Below are positions 48,525 through 62,532 of a DNA stretch of 64,000 nt, in pieces. The DNA comes from Druceiella hillmani (Eukaryota > Arthropoda > Insecta > Lepidoptera > Hepialidae). The stretch lies in assembly GCA_039881145.1 (NCBI GenBank), contig JAYKKI010000067.1, positions 2,056,001-2,120,000 of the forward strand, read 5' to 3'. The first letter of the stretch is position 1; each line of letters starts with the position of its first letter. Under the pieces are notes generated by a model. That model was not told the DNA's origin and did no database searches. It was given only the letters and a program-made list of their open reading frames with translations. The position numbers and the translations under genes were made by a program.

Positions 48525-50920
48525 AGCATAAAAACTAATTTACTATCTAACGATTAATTAAGTGCTTATTAAACAGCTAGTTAATAAACAATTTTTTTTT
48601 CTATTTCCAATCAAGCTACAGCACCAAAAATCAATGATGGTCCAATATTATTCCACTAAGTCTCTGCATTCAATAATTTCATCTCCGCCTAATTGTTCCC
48701 ATCATACATGTATGTACTCTCAACATCCAGACGCGCAGGCCTCAAAAGAGACTGACGCAATAACGCCTCAATTTTTCACGTTTCTTGCATAAAAGTTTCC
48801 CGGAGGAAATCGAAAAATAAATTGGGTTCCCACAATCCGCGGCAAAGAAGGCGCCTTCTTTATTTGTATTCCGTGGTGCGAGTATGTGGCTTAGAAATTA
48901 TTACACACGTTAATCCTCTTTCCTTTTACTTTTCTTTCCGAAAATGTCAATGCAAACTTTTATTTCGATTTAAACAGGGTTGATATTTTTAGTTAGACTC
49001 TTTAAGACGACAAGGCGAGGAAAGATTATTCATCTTTAGTATTGGATATAATTAAAGAAAAACATATAAAACCTAATTCTGTCGAAACTTCCAGAATAAT
49101 TTGTATGCATGTGCCGTGTTTTGAACTGTAATGTTGACATCCAAATGAAATTATTTAAGAAAAAAAATAAGTCTGGTTCTTATGTCAAAATCATTCGTCG
49201 CTGCTATAATTTATTCTGGGTCGTTGTTGAAGAATATACACCTGGATCTGAAATAACTTCAGGTGTATTTTTGTTACAATTTTCTGCACCAATGTTAGTA
49301 AAGCCTTGATCAGTCTTAATGACGTGTATTATTTGTCTTATAATTAATTTTCAAGATATTATAATTTTAACTTTGTAAAAGCTAGATAGGAATACATATT
49401 GTACCTGTTCTGTCCTACATTTCTGTTGTAAGATCTAATTCAAACATAATTTTTATTAGAATAATTTACATTTTCGGGAAATATGACTATTTTTTCATTA
49501 CGTGTTACAATTCAAGTGATTAATAATTTCTAAAAATCTTCAATCTAGTTATGCTTTCTCGCTGTCATTATTTTCACAATATATTCTTAACATCACTTAC
49601 ACTTTTTAATTTCCTTTTTTATCCCTATCCAGACAGCTGTTAAGATAGCAGCCTCTGTCCACGATATCAAACTTTTAACTAGTTCAAATTAAGCTAAAGC
49701 TTAAATTTTTTTATAAGTCAGATGACAGTGCGTATAGTATATCAAATATATGACATATCATATGTGGCGAATGCTCCAAGATGCCAGATTCCCTTTTTCT
49801 TCACAAATCCCTGGAAATTGATATCACATAAACTGGTGTGACGATTAAAATCGATAAACTACGGAATACTATTCTAAAACCAATAGCGGACGCCCCAAGA
49901 TGAAGCTCGCCATTTCCTTCACAAATCCTCCGATTTGTGTATTATACGAAAGTGAGTTATGTGATATCATTCAAATTAGTAATTTAAATTATAAGATTAA
50001 TTACTGCATTCAACGTCAAGGCGTGAACGCTACGCCAATTACTTAATGCTATAGAGATATATGAAAATACCAGGTCGGATGGGTGGGTTTGTTGTAAAGG
50101 TATCTTAGCGCCGAATTCAAATTTTAAACTCAAATATCTTGGCAAGCAACTAGGCTAGCAGGAGGATATGAATAGCATTCGATAGCTCATTGGCGCGTAT
50201 TTTGAATGAATGGCATTACGATTTCGAGAAGTCTTAGAAAATCACTCTTAATCATATCACGCAGAGGCATAAAATATTCATCTGCGTAGATCAAGGCAAT
50301 TTTAAGAAGCTTATGCAATTATCAATTAACAATACACTCAACAACCAGAAAAACATGATGTGTAATTAATACTTATGCAATCAGCACTAATAACTCCTAT
50401 TAATTTTGGTTAATCAGATGTTAAAAAGGGATTGTAATGTGTGACAATTTAATTTAATCAAAAAGAAATAAAAGATAATATTGTTAATGTCAATATATTT
50501 TGTAACTTTCAATTGTAATGATTTAAATTGGCTTTATATAAAACAAGCTACAGAAGGCCATGTGTTGATCCAAAATAGCATAACATCAAAAATATTAAAC
50601 ACTCCCAGAACTAGAGAACTGAAATCAGAATATTTTTAAATAGGTATATATCGGAAAAGTTAGCACTAATTTTTACTTCATAAACATTTAATATGATAAA
50701 TTCGCCGTGCTTAAAGTTAAAGTTTAGTTAAAGAATGTAATATTTATAAAAATGTTAAATTTGTTTATTCATTATAGGTCGTTTGATAAAAAAATATTCA
50801 AAAGTATAGCATAAGTCCAAAGAATTGATGCAATATGATACAACTATAATATTCGTATGGAAAAATTCATTCAAGACAACGTAGTCAAGAAATAGATGTA
50901 TTTATCCTAAAGAAATAGAT
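48525..50920. other. AT-rich stretch, no gene recognised
   Basis: A weak direct similarity (CCAAGATG, then TTCCTTCACAAATCC or TTCTTCACAAATCC) links about 49775 and about 49895. Frames at 48562-48792 and 49109-49309 are open, but neither has known motifs. Confidence 0.4.
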
Positions 50921-50925
50921 GTATT

Positions 50926-51240
50926 TGAAGGAGCAAAATGATGTTAAGGAGAAATATTGATTCTAGCCAAGAATTCGCTAATGGCGCAATAGGAGACAAC
51001 ACAGAAATTACCTCATCATTTTTAAACATACTCAATTGTATATTCAGAATATCCATAAGTCAGACTTGGACCAAGACGGTGTCCTCACAATTGGTCCATA
51101 TTCGGCTCAATTTTAAGAAAAATTTAGCAATACCAAGAACTGCTGAAACAGGAATAATATTAATAATAATTTCATTGGCTTCAACTGTGCAAATAATGCA
51201 AAGCAGTATAGTTGACAATACATACTTTTTGTCACACTGA
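50926..51240 (+). pseudogene. Pif1-like / Helitron-type helicase C-terminal fragment
   Basis: The frame reads EGAKMMLRRNIDSSQEFANG then AIG from about 50929. This fits the conserved Pif1-family block LxxGAxVMLxRNIDxxxGLVNGxxG, with the central GL replaced by EF. Further on, VHIRLNFKKNLAIPRT matches the VxVxFxxxxxxIxR spacing. ISLASTVQIMQSSIVDN sits where the helicase motif (SYAITIHKSQGLSLxxAIVD) is expected, but the Lys-Ser-Gln-Gly core has been lost. The frame then ends at 51240. No Walker A motif is nearby. It is either a Helitron remnant or a Pif1-like gene fragment; insect genomes hold many transposon-borne copies. It is not functional. Confidence 0.7.
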
Positions 51241-51289
51241 ATCCTAACAGCTAATATGTATATCATAAATACGAAGTTTTTATTTAATT

Positions 51290-54200
51290 TTTATGTCTCG
51301 TGTACCCGCCCCAGCCACGATATCCATGAAATTTTTCATACATATCTGAAATTAAAACTTGAATTAATTACCCCTTTTAAAATAACAATATAAACGTTTC
51401 CGATGCTAAGACCTAATATTTTCACGTAACATTTCATTACCAAGTGCAATCAACATAAGTAAAGCTACGGCTCAAAAATTATAATATACTGAAGACGTTC
51501 TAAGTGTACTTATTTATTTATTTACCCTTAATTTATTGTTATGTTACCGGTTACAAATACGTAACGATAAAGAAAACAAACAACTAACGGAATGAAAAGA
51601 ATTTGATGCGATATGACATATTATCCTTCTCCATAAATATTGCATATTCGAGTATACTCGATTCAGTTTACAAGATTCACAAAATGCATCAACATGGATT
51701 GTTTCGGGACGAAGGTATAGTGAATAATTTGTGCTCGTGAGATCTTTGATATTCATTTGGAGCGAACAATTTTGAAGCAAAAGTTTGAAAATGAAAATGA
51801 AGACGAATGTCAAATCTCTTCCAAGTGCAAAAGAATATTTTATCAAGGATAAAAGAAGTCGGAAAGAGAAAAAGAAAGTAACTATATTGTCGTCTTCTAT
51901 GCAAGTACCTTAATAGTTAGAACTCTTGCAGTATAAGCAAGTACTTATCTTATTGAGGACTCCACAAAATGCATTACGATTTGATCTTACCTTGAACTAA
52001 TATCTTATGTAGAAAACACATAGATGGCCATGTGATAAGTGTATGTCCATTTCATAAAACATGTGCGATAGTAAGAAAGGACTGGATATGTCAGCGACGT
52101 GACCATAAAATGCTGTATGTTAAATCTTACACCCAAATCTATGATTTCAACCAGACGACGCGACAAGGAATACGAGCACACCACACCTCACAACTAAGCA
52201 TTTGTTCAGGTTACGATGTAATCCACTCACTTTACTCCATTAGAACCTGTTTCATGTCGTAGGCCTCGACAGTGGGCAACGCATGTTGCGCTGGTGTAAG
52301 GCTATCGAAGAACATAAGGCGGTCCCTATTTCAGTTACTTGGCCCAGCTTTTTTATGAAAATAGTAAATAAAAGTGATTTGACAGCAGAAACTCGGTTTA
52401 TTTCCAACTGTGTAAAATATGAATTTAATTACTAGTTGTTAATCTCATGTATTATGTATATGCGTCAAGTACGAAACGTAAAAATTAATAACATCGATGA
52501 TAAATCTCCCTCCCGAAGCATTTTAGGAGGACGTCATTACTTATACGATCGGAAGTAATTGCAATATCGCAATATGCTACATCTATTCGGCTAGATAGAT
52601 TCTTTTAAAGTATAGATTTTATGAAAAATATAGATTTATGAAAACCATCTTTTAGGAAAATATTTGAACACTATTTCCTCTCTTAATAATTTTTCTTAGT
52701 AACTAAGAATTGATTTGGATATTCATATTTTGAACTAGCTGTACACATGACTTTGTTCGCATGGAATTCGGAGTAATAAAAGTTATTTCGAATATTTTGT
52801 GCTTTTTTTCAATTTTCTCTCATAACTCCATACTCCATTTTACTAATATAAGTGTGCACGACGAACCTAAACTAAAGATTAATGTATCTTATTTTATTTG
52901 TGAAGCGATTGAAATGAAACTAAGTCTAAATGTTAGACCAAGTGAATCTAAATACATCCCTGGAAACAGCATCCAAATCGGGTCAGCCCTTGCTGACATT
53001 AGCGTGCACAACGCAAGTCCGTATGAACAAACAAATTGACAAACATGCAAAAATTCTAAAAACTGTTGTTTTAGGCTTAGTCACGTGTCTTTAGTAAGTA
53101 GCGTTTAGTTTCATTTAAAAATATTTTTATTATATGTATAGATATTAACCAGGCAAATATTTAAATTAATGTATGAAATATTATACTTAAATAAGTGGAG
53201 TTTGTGCTATAATTAATTTCGTTGAAAAGGGTGAAAGAATGAATGGAGTTCAAAATTTCTGCTAAAGAAAGACCAATGTGAATTGAAGACAGTTGACAAA
53301 AATAAGTTATAAATATTGGAAAAACAAAGATACAAATGAATAAAAGAAGAAAAATAAGATACAGATGAAAGCCTTCGGTTTTTAAATTTGGCCAGAATAC
53401 ATTTGAGGGAAAGTGAATAGGGTATAAATTCTGCGTGGATAAGATTATTTTGAACGTGGACGTACTGTTGGTACAGGTACATAACAGTTACACTAAATAA
53501 ATACCCTGACAAATCTGCTCCGATCATTTATAGTTTAATAAAAACGTAAATCTTATATCTTTTTCATTTCGTCTAACGGTTGACATCACTGAAACATGTT
53601 TCATGAGAAATCCAACTAGTCACGTGCAAGTATACACTGGTGATAGTAGTTCGTATAAACAACAACTATTTGTGAGATTATTTTTCAGTCTACTGAAAGG
53701 ACAAGGTTGTACGATTAAAATTGTTCATCGGGGTCACTGAATTGTAAATACTTATCAAAAGGCTTCGGGGTAGATTGAATTAAATTCACCGATTCGTACA
53801 AAAGTAAATTAAGTACTCAGTATTTTCAAGATGCGAATATCGCATTTACTTACCTCATGTTTGACATTCAATTGGTTACTAGCTAATATTTTATCGATTA
53901 TATAACAAGGGCAAGTAATTCATTTTGACTCTACATATCAAACCTTTCGATATTTGATTACGTTCTTTTGCTTAAAGAGTCGTAAAAAAATTATTACTCC
54001 TTATTACTAAATTATTGTTGAAATCTATAATGCGATGCTTGTATTTCTTGCAACTTTATATGTCTTAAACATTTACTTTATTTTGGATTCTTTTTTTCTT
54101 CAACATATACCAATGTATTTGACTATATGTTGTTTGCTATTTTTACCATATTTTGTATACAAATCTTTTGAAGCCTGTAAACCTTTATACATTATATATA
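51290..54200. other. AT-rich stretch, no gene recognised
   Basis: Several 70-105 codon frames exist (for example 52761-53039 plus and 53213-53527 minus), but none contains a motif I recognise, and their composition matches the background. Confidence 0.4.
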
Positions 54201-54204
54201 AATA

Positions 54205-54208
<4 letters not shown>

Positions 54209-54264
<56 letters not shown>
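54209..54264. repeat. TA microsatellite
   Basis: An uninterrupted TA run. Confidence 0.96.
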
Positions 54265-54266
<2 letters not shown>

Positions 54267-54279
54267 TTTATTATACAAC

Positions 54280-57240
54280 ATAAATAATATCTCTTACTAT
54301 GATGTCACGCATACCTATCACACAATGAAAAGAAATGCTTATTAGTAGTAATGAAAGGATAGGAGAATGAAATGTTAAGATATATTGCATTGATTTAATT
54401 AATACCAAAATTGAAGTATAGAAAAATTGGTGAATACAATTTATTTAATTCGTTTAATTATTCTAACATTTTTCAAACTGAAAGATATATAGCTTTCTAT
54501 ATAGATAATCTAAAGTTCTAATAGTTTTTTTTCACAGAAATATAAAAGTTGCTAAAAGTTGCATTTTTTCCATTTCTTTATAAATTGACTGCAAACTTAA
54601 TAATTACGTAATCAAATTTCAAGTGTTTTCCTATAAATAAATTATAGTAATCATTTTTTATATCATAATTTTATTATCATCTTGTACTTGAGTTCTTCGG
54701 AACTCAAATTTGGAAGTTGTAACTCTCCTCTTTCTTTAAAACAAATACAACTTTGGATCTGTGTATAATATGTGTCTTAATATAAGTTAACTTAATTCAG
54801 TTTAATATATTTTCTGATACGTAAATGGACAAAATGTGAAGAGAGAAATTTTAAGAATTTTGAGTGTTAAATTACTTTAAAAAGTTCGGGAAAATGACCG
54901 TAAATATATAAATCATGTGTATCTACATAAAATACTCACCATTTAATTAATGTTTTGGACAAATATTAGGCAACCTAAAGTGACTTATTTAGAAAAGTTG
55001 AAAATAAGTGATTTATTATGAGGTATTTAGGAAAAAACTCTCGAGGTGATTGAACTCGGATTTTCCGATGAACAGATAAAAAGTGCTTAATTGGATTTAA
55101 TTCTATTAGACTAAAATGTAGAGGGGTATAAACGCTGATGGCGGTACTTTTTCTAGGAATTTAATATCTTATACAGATTGTAAATCATAAATAAAAACGC
55201 TAGCAAAAAAAATTCAAACTATAATAAATAAAAACAAACTCTCTATTTTCTTTTTTTCTTTTGTTTGCAACTTTGCGCATGTGGAATATTTCGTTTACAC
55301 AGTTATTAATAATAATAAGATGTATAGTCAATTAATAATCCTGTCAGGATGTGTCGTTAGTCGGCCTTAGCTAATTTGGTTTTTTTTTTAATTTTGCGAT
55401 GTCAATTAAATAACTATTGTCCTTTTTTTTAGATTACGTTAAAATAAAAACTGAATGGTTTATTTAAATTTGCTTACTAGTTTTTAAGTGATGTGACTAC
55501 AAACAAACAATTGACAGATCGAAGACATTTTCAAAAACCATCAGCATCTATATTATTTCTTGGATCCTAAGAAATATGGCCGTAAAACTCTCATCAAAAT
55601 TAGCCAAGTAGTGTTATATAATAGGCATACAAACAAACAACAGTGCTCTCTACATTTCTTGTTTAGTCCACAGAACTATTTTTTTTAGTGACATTTAATG
55701 TACCTACATTTTTACCTTTACGGTTTATTATTCTTTACGACGATTGTTTTAATTTTTTTTTATTAGTTAACGTATGATATACATCATACGTATTTATTTC
55801 TATGACAACACTTGTTTCATATTGCATTATCGCGTATGACAATGTAAAATTGCATGTTATGAAATATATAAGTTTTAATTGACGATACGCTGTTATATAT
55901 TTGTATTCGTTTCCTATTTGAATAACGTCGTCAGCGACGCGTTACTGTGGCCGAGTAACGCTAATACTAGTTATGCAATATTTAATTTAGCTGCTTATGT
56001 TATACGAACTAAGCGCAACAGTGCTCTATGAAAGACAAAGTATTTTAATTAGTAATATTATGAATATCCGATTTTCGGGTTTTTCCTCATTTCGTTTTAC
56101 ATACAATTTCATGTAGATTTTTTCTGTATTCTCTGTATTCGAGTTACCTGGCAGTCGAGTGTGGATAGAATACACACACTGAAAGTTTCGTACCATTTTT
56201 TCACATTATCATAAAGCTTAGTAAATAGGTATTATAAAAACGTACAAAAAAAATCGAACAACCAAAAAATTTAGTCCGTCATGTACTAATTTTTCTTATT
56301 ATTTCAAAGCTCGCATCTTTATATCGAAATTAATCAGACGCTTGAATATTTGCAAATTTACCAGGCCATAGACCTTAGAATTTTGGATTAATTTAAATTC
56401 GATATCTCCGGCCTTTGATAAGAAAAGCGACCTTAACAAACAGAAAGGCGAGAAAGCAATCATATAATGGTTCCGTTTTTTTTGTTGTGAGGTACGAAAC
56501 CAAATAATATTAAGTATTACTGCGCAAAGAAGCAAAATTCACATCTCCCCGCCAGTTTAACGTCACCCACCGACAATGAGTACCATCAAGGGTACGCGAT
56601 CCCAGGTTGCCGCTTGTTGTGCGCGCGTGTTATTTGTTTCATTTTACGATGTTTGGTTGAGTTTAACTTGTGTAATTCAGTCTTAATTGATAACTATTTA
56701 TAATAATTCAATATAACGGTCCGTTATTGCACTGCGTGCCAGTGCTTAGTTAGCAGTAAAATCAATAAAAATAGGAGATTGTTTTGTCCTACTTTTTTAT
56801 TTGTTGTAAATAAATTAGTTTTGTATCACCAACTTATTTTGTTGTTTATCACTGAGCAGTTTTATAATACAAACTGTTCTTAAAAGTCATTGTTTTGTTT
56901 GAATGCGGACAATGTATCCTTGTAGTGTCAGCCATAGGCTTTTTATATGGCTCACTAAGAGTCGAAATTACAACCAAGACCTCATTCAAATTTATCACAT
57001 TTATAAATGAACAAAATTAATTTTTAATTAAAATTTTATTTCGTTTTTAGGATTCACGCTATGTACGTTTTTTTCAAATTCTATCGTAATATTATTATTA
57101 TCAAATCACTCTTACTCAATTAAATGTATAATATAAAATATTTATTTACATAATTTCATTTTTACAATTGGGTAATAATAAAGACGTGCACCCCAGTACA
57201 AAATTACTGTGCAAGGGTGCTTTAGAAATAGTCATTTAAT
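54280..57240. other. AT-rich stretch with a small GC-rich patch
   Basis: The patch at about 56550-56640 (around GTACGCGATCCCAGGTTGCC) stands out in base composition. It could be a promoter fragment or a repeat end. Elsewhere nothing is recognised. Confidence 0.35.
56070..56087 (+). repeat. Shared 18-bp motif GATTTTCGGGTTTTTCCT, copy 2
   Basis: Identical to 36257-36274, in the same orientation. Confidence 0.6.
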
Positions 57241-57248
57241 CGACGCTA

Positions 57249-57530
57249 TTGGCTAGAAAGGGAAACAGACTTTCTTGCAGACGTATAGCGTCAACTCCCT
57301 CGCTCGGAGCGATTACCCGAAACGATCGAGACCGATATGTAGTGATAGTAAAGATTCTTTATCTGCATGCTGCTAACAGCCCTACATTAATTTACGCACA
57401 AACACATACGAATACGTATGTACGTATTAGTGCAGGCAACGTATGTGGAGTACGTATAGTGGAAGGTATGTGGAGTACGTATGTATTGGTGCAGGCAACT
57501 AAATCTGATATTCATTTATTTAAATAAGTA
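57249..57530 (+). other. Open frame of 92 codons with a local duplication, unknown
   Basis: An open frame begins with MARKGNRLSCRRIASTPSLG from TTG, not ATG. Its second half is made from a local duplication (GTGCAGGCAACGTATGTGGA and near repeats at 57425-57500). The 5' part is GC-richer, with a short inverted repeat GACGCTAT/ATAGCGTC (57242 and 57284). I do not recognise a protein family and regard it as doubtful. Confidence 0.2.
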
Positions 57531-57600
57531 ATCATGATGCAATTTAAAAATTCACTTTTTAATTAACGTAAAATGCGGATACTTTTGCCGGCGTGACGAC

Positions 57601-57744
57601 ATGTTTACGGTGCGCGAACATTCCAAAACTCGATTTACTGTTGCAGCCACAAGAACGTGGAATGAATTTGACCGTGAGTTACATTTTCAAAAACTGACTC
57701 AAGACAAACGACCAAAACTAGATCTCCTGAATGAAATTATGTAA
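57601..57744 (+). CDS. Short ORF of 47 codons, unknown
   Basis: ATG at 57601 to TAA at 57742. It reads MFTVREHSKTRFTVAATRTW then NEFDRELHF and ends KLDLLNEIM. The composition is GC-richer than the flanks, and the RTRFxVAAxRxWNxF pattern loosely recalls the end of non-LTR ORF2 proteins (RSFxVAAPRLWNxLP). A TAATAATAATG tail follows the stop. It may be a LINE 3' scrap or an exon. No splice evidence is visible. Confidence 0.3.
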   Translation: MFTVREHSKTRFTVAATRTWNEFDRELHFQKLTQDKRPKLDLLNEIM

Positions 57745-57759
57745 TAATAATGTTATATG

Positions 57760-58735
57760 AATATGCTAATAATACAGAGGCGAGTTCTTCAGTAGCAATA
57801 CGGGCTTTAGAGCACGCTTGTATTCTTATACTTAACTTTAATAATAGCGGGTAAATTTGACCAAAGTGTAAACATTTATTTGCGGTCAGCGAAGGGTTCC
57901 TAAAACATTTGTATAATCGAAAGAGAAATACCATTTTGGCTTATGAGGGAAATATAGAATTAAATCTACTTATGTATCACAGTATATGTATAGCGCAGTA
58001 AGTGTATGTCTCGGACGTATAAATAATTCAGAATACGCATAGTTATAGAAAGTTAAAAGGTACAAAACTACTTTATTTACTTTTAAATAACAGAAATATA
58101 TTTTTATTTACGAAAATGTCCTTTACGTCGTTAGCCTGACATTGACATGGGATGTCTCTCGAGACGGGATTTTATAAAAAAATAATTGACAGGGACGACA
58201 TCCGCTGATGGTACAGGTGCACACCTGCGAGTGATTTCCGGAAGAAGGACTTAAGAAGGCGATTTTTGACAACAACTTCAGATGAAAGTACCTACATATT
58301 TACAGATCTCTTTGATATTTGTTGTTTCTGATAAACACATAGATAGGGTACAGTCGTTGGTAAGTCAAACTAATATATAAAAATGCTAATTTTGTTGTTT
58401 CGTGTAGATGCCAATCTCACAGATTGCTAAATAGATTCCGATGAATGCTTAATTTATGTATTTTTCTATTCACTTTAAATAAATAGCATGCAGGAAAACA
58501 GAGACAAAAGCGAGTGTTGTTACAAAGATATGTTTTTGATAAGATTAATTAATAGCTATGCTTTGCACAAGCTTCGAAATGTAGAAGAATGACTAATGAG
58601 AGCCCACTGATACATCTTAAATAACGTGTACCTACCTACCTTAAAGAGATAACTGTATTTTATCTACGTCATCGACATTTTTTGATGTAATGATTATATC
58701 TCAATTACTATTCTTATTTGTCGGTATGTTTATAC
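57760..58735. other. AT-rich stretch, no gene recognised
   Basis: No feature is recognised apart from a short GC-rich patch near 58190-58250. Confidence 0.4.
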
Positions 58736-58738
58736 GTA

Positions 58739-58824
<86 letters not shown>
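58739..58824. repeat. TA/TG microsatellite
   Basis: TA units, then TG units, then TA units. Confidence 0.96.
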
Positions 58825-58959
58825 AATATCTTAAATAGAGGTTTACCTTCAAAAACATTGAATTGATTTTAATGAATTGTCATAGATATTTTCTACGGAT
58901 TCTGAAAGCACATTATCATTATTAATATGAAAACGGCTATTGGACTCTCGTATAAGGAG

Positions 58960-58976
58960 TTAGGTTACGTTAGGTT
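58960..58976 (+). repeat. Degenerate TTAGG trio
   Basis: TTAGGTTACGTTAGGTT, that is three telomere-type units with one change, on the plus strand. Short TTAGG scraps of this kind are common in insect genomes. Confidence 0.6.
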
Positions 58977-58984
58977 CTTTTTTG

Positions 58985-61900
58985 TTTATTTTTAAATTAT
59001 TCATTAAGTTATTGGGATAAGAAATTATTAAGTTACTACTAGTTTCTCTTAATCTATTTGCGATATCAAAATATTATGCTATTTGCGTGGATTTATGTAA
59101 ATTTGCATTTCATGTTTTAGTTGACAAACTAAGCGCAATAGCTCCCAACCCTTCTACCAGTGATAGGAGGGTTGTCCACATATGATTCGATCTTGCACGG
59201 ATCCATAACCTTCATTGTTAGTATCAATGAGACCGCGTACGTTACTGGAGCAATAAGATTCGAGGATTAGAGTTAAATTTAATTTAGATATAATGCGTAC
59301 TAAGAAATTAGCAAGAGGAGTTGTGGGATATAGAAAATTACACACACGATCGACGATTTGTCGTGTACAGCATAATTGTTAAAAGCATACGTAATGACAT
59401 ATTATATTATACAAAATTTTTTTTTTTTTAATAAAAGAAAAAAATTTTAACTGATAAATTTGGGCACTTGCAGAATAAAAATTCAAGTTACATATTTATA
59501 AGCTAGGTGTTTAAATAAATATGATTTTTGATAAGACCTTTGTTATTGAAGTAAAATCTAAACTATAAAATGAGGCCACTTTTCAAGCAAATTTTAGGAG
59601 CGGGAAATAATGAAAATAAAAGTCTAGAGATTTAAAAGTCTAATTTGTATATGGAACAAAAATGTGCCACGTGTGTAAAAATCCATGACTTTATATAAGT
59701 GTGCGTGAACTTAAATAAAATTTTGGGTAAACGCATATAATGCCAATAAAACTTCAAATGAATCAAGGTCACGGAATGAATCAGTTACGTAATTAAATGT
59801 ATTATCAATTTGACAGATAAATTCGGTGTCATACATACGCTTATGATCTATAAATTAAAATTAAGACGCCGACTGATCTTAATTAAAATTCTGGTGAAAC
59901 ACAAATTGTTCACGAGTTCATGCGTTACTTTAATTAAATTGTGTTACGAAATCGCACAAAGTAACGCCACTACTCGTTGTTTGGTTTGAGCCAGAGCTTG
60001 GTTTAATCGTTAATTAAACTGCATGTTCGATATTAATTACAATAAGGTACTTTATTACATAAAGCTGATCTAGTTCTAAAAGTTACATTAGAAATATTTT
60101 ATAAAACACACGAAAAATATTATTAACAATTAAAAAATGTTGCAGATATACAAATAAACTTTACTAACTCCGCTAAGTTTCCTTCAGATAAATTGTGGAA
60201 TTTGTGAACTAAGTACGATAATAAAATAAAGAATTAAATTAATTGATCGCTTATAATGTGATCCTGCATCCCCAGTGTTTCACGTAATGCTTTTTTATTA
60301 TTACATACATGTTACTAATTTAAAACTGTGTAGTTAACTTACTTCTTCTAGTGGCCTATCGCACCCTCGCCTCGGTCCGCTAAATTGAATTACAAGTAAC
60401 GTTATATATCGGGTGACCTTTATATAGCCAAGGTAAATATAACGGCACATCAAATATGCGAAATCGTCAAATCGATTATAATGCGAATGGATCATACACC
60501 CATAGAGAGATACATACGCTCGAAAAAATATTTTCTCTTTTTTCCTTTGCGCAGTCGAGTAAAAAGAACAATCGACAAAGATTACACTTCTTCAATAAGC
60601 CCAAACTTAATCTAGGATCTGTTTCAGTAAGGCTCTTTGCTATTTCTAAAGTTAATGTAGGAAGCCTTACCGGAAAAATCCAAATTTTCTTCTTTGAATC
60701 TTTAAATCCAATAAATAAAACCATCTTTAACAACGTAAACGTTTCATGAAATAAGAATACTCTGGCTTTTGATTGAAAACATTTCAAATTTTGTTTGGTC
60801 TGCGGAACATGTTCGTAAATTTTAAAATATTATATAATTGCAGGAAAAAGCGATAGTTTTGTTAGTAGCCAACTTAATATTTATTTTACTACCTTATAAA
60901 ACAGTAAATGACTGTTTATTAATATTTCTAATTTTACAATGAAGATGTTACGAGCGAATAAATAATAAGTTAAGAATAAAAGTTCATTTAATTGGCGTTG
61001 AAATGAAAGTGCATTCTATAAACTTTCAATCTTACTGATGGACAGTCAAATAGAACTAATCGATTTGTATATCCACACTATAAATAAAATAATTACAATA
61101 TAACTTTTATGAATATTTTAATGTTATCGAAGTGAAGGCATAGATATTAACCCACGCGTAACAACTTTGAAATATCACATATTTCACAGCTTATATTTTC
61201 CTCAACGAGTTGCAACTATTTCGAAGTTACCTCTAAAACATTCAAGATAGTTCGCCTACCTCCGTCAACGCCGTCAAACTGTCGCTTACATTAACTTCTC
61301 ACATAAAAGACGCATAATTTAGTTTCGGCGTTAATTAAGCACGGCAATGTATCGCGGATGACGTGGGGTCTATTTACGGACATTGAGAATCAAGATAGCT
61401 GGAGACAACGTTGGGTTTTAGTCGGATATGGATTGTAATTTTAATTATTAATAATTAATGAATTGAATTGCTATTGAAATTGGATGAAGTTCAGTTGACT
61501 ATTTTATGTTAATCATTTAATCGTTGAAATGGACACAGAAGGAAGGTGTATATTTCTTTCTAACGCATCCAAGAAGAAAGTTTAAAGAATAAAAATTTCG
61601 ACTTGTAGGTCGAAACAAAATAACTTTTTGGCACCAAGCATAATTTAATACGATTGTTGACGGACGTGTGAAAAACCTTATAAGACATCTGAATGCAACG
61701 GACTGCATAATATTTTCAATTCAAATAGCCAATGGGGGACAATACTTGCCATAAATCTATTAAATATTAAAAGAAAAAGTACAAGCACACATATACATCA
61801 AGCGAGTGGCGTTATCGTTCTCCGCATCATAACGCCAATCTACGCTCCGTTCCAGTTAGGTATTGAGAATGCATTAACTGCTCAATCTCTAAAAGCAGGA

Positions 61901-62500
61901 GGTTTAACGTCGTACAATTTTTACTCATGCAAATAATGTAAATCTATTAGCAAATAATTAAAACCTATTAATCTTATAACGTTTTAATGTTATAAAGAAT
62001 TTTCTAAGCAATGGCGAATGAAATAATATTACTATTAAATGACAGTTTGGTAGAACGACATAAATATAGTCTATAACCGGGCAGCCATAATATTGTTTAA
62101 ACATCTCTGTTCCGTCAACAAAAATAAATACAATTATTTAAGTTGAATATTATGTCAGTGAAATGAAAACAAAGAATTAAAATTACCAATGATCGTATGA
62201 ATCGTAGAGTAAATTTTCATTTAAACTCCGTCAGTGGTTTAAACTGTGATTAAATTAAGAACGAAAGATACATTTTAATACACGTTTTCCCCAACATATA
62301 AATGACAATGTTTATCATTACGATCATTGACAAGATATTAGATGTTGCCAAAATGACAATTTGTGCTGTTGACATAGGGTGTATAATTATAATTTCTCAC
62401 AAAATTTAAGGTTTAATTATTTAATAAACTGAACAACTTACATAAAAGACCAGATTACACATGATTAATGCACAAGTGGATGATGCATGGCTGATGCGCG
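58985..62500. other. AT-rich stretch, no gene recognised
   Basis: Complementary frames at 60456-60749 (plus) and 60476-60787 (minus) cover the same bases and neither has a known motif. A GC-richer spot at 61795-61860 lies in an ATG-less open frame containing RIITPIYAPFQLG. None of these is convincing. Confidence 0.4.
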
Positions 62501-62532
62501 GTGCGTGGTAATAAAAGAGGTGCGCGGACGCG

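Noticed and set aside
50938..51240. Intact 100-residue helicase gene
   Set aside because: The helicase core is absent and the KSQG motif is lost; only a decayed C-terminal block remains.
53213..53527. 104-codon minus-strand frame with hydrophobic stretches
   Set aside because: No family recognised; composition equals the AT-rich background.
60456..60787. About 100-codon frames on both strands
   Set aside because: They are overlapping mirror frames of the same bases, with no motif on either strand.
61700..61935. ATG-less open frame with RIITPIYAPFQLG
   Set aside because: No start, no recognisable motif and no defensible splice sites; length is compatible with chance.
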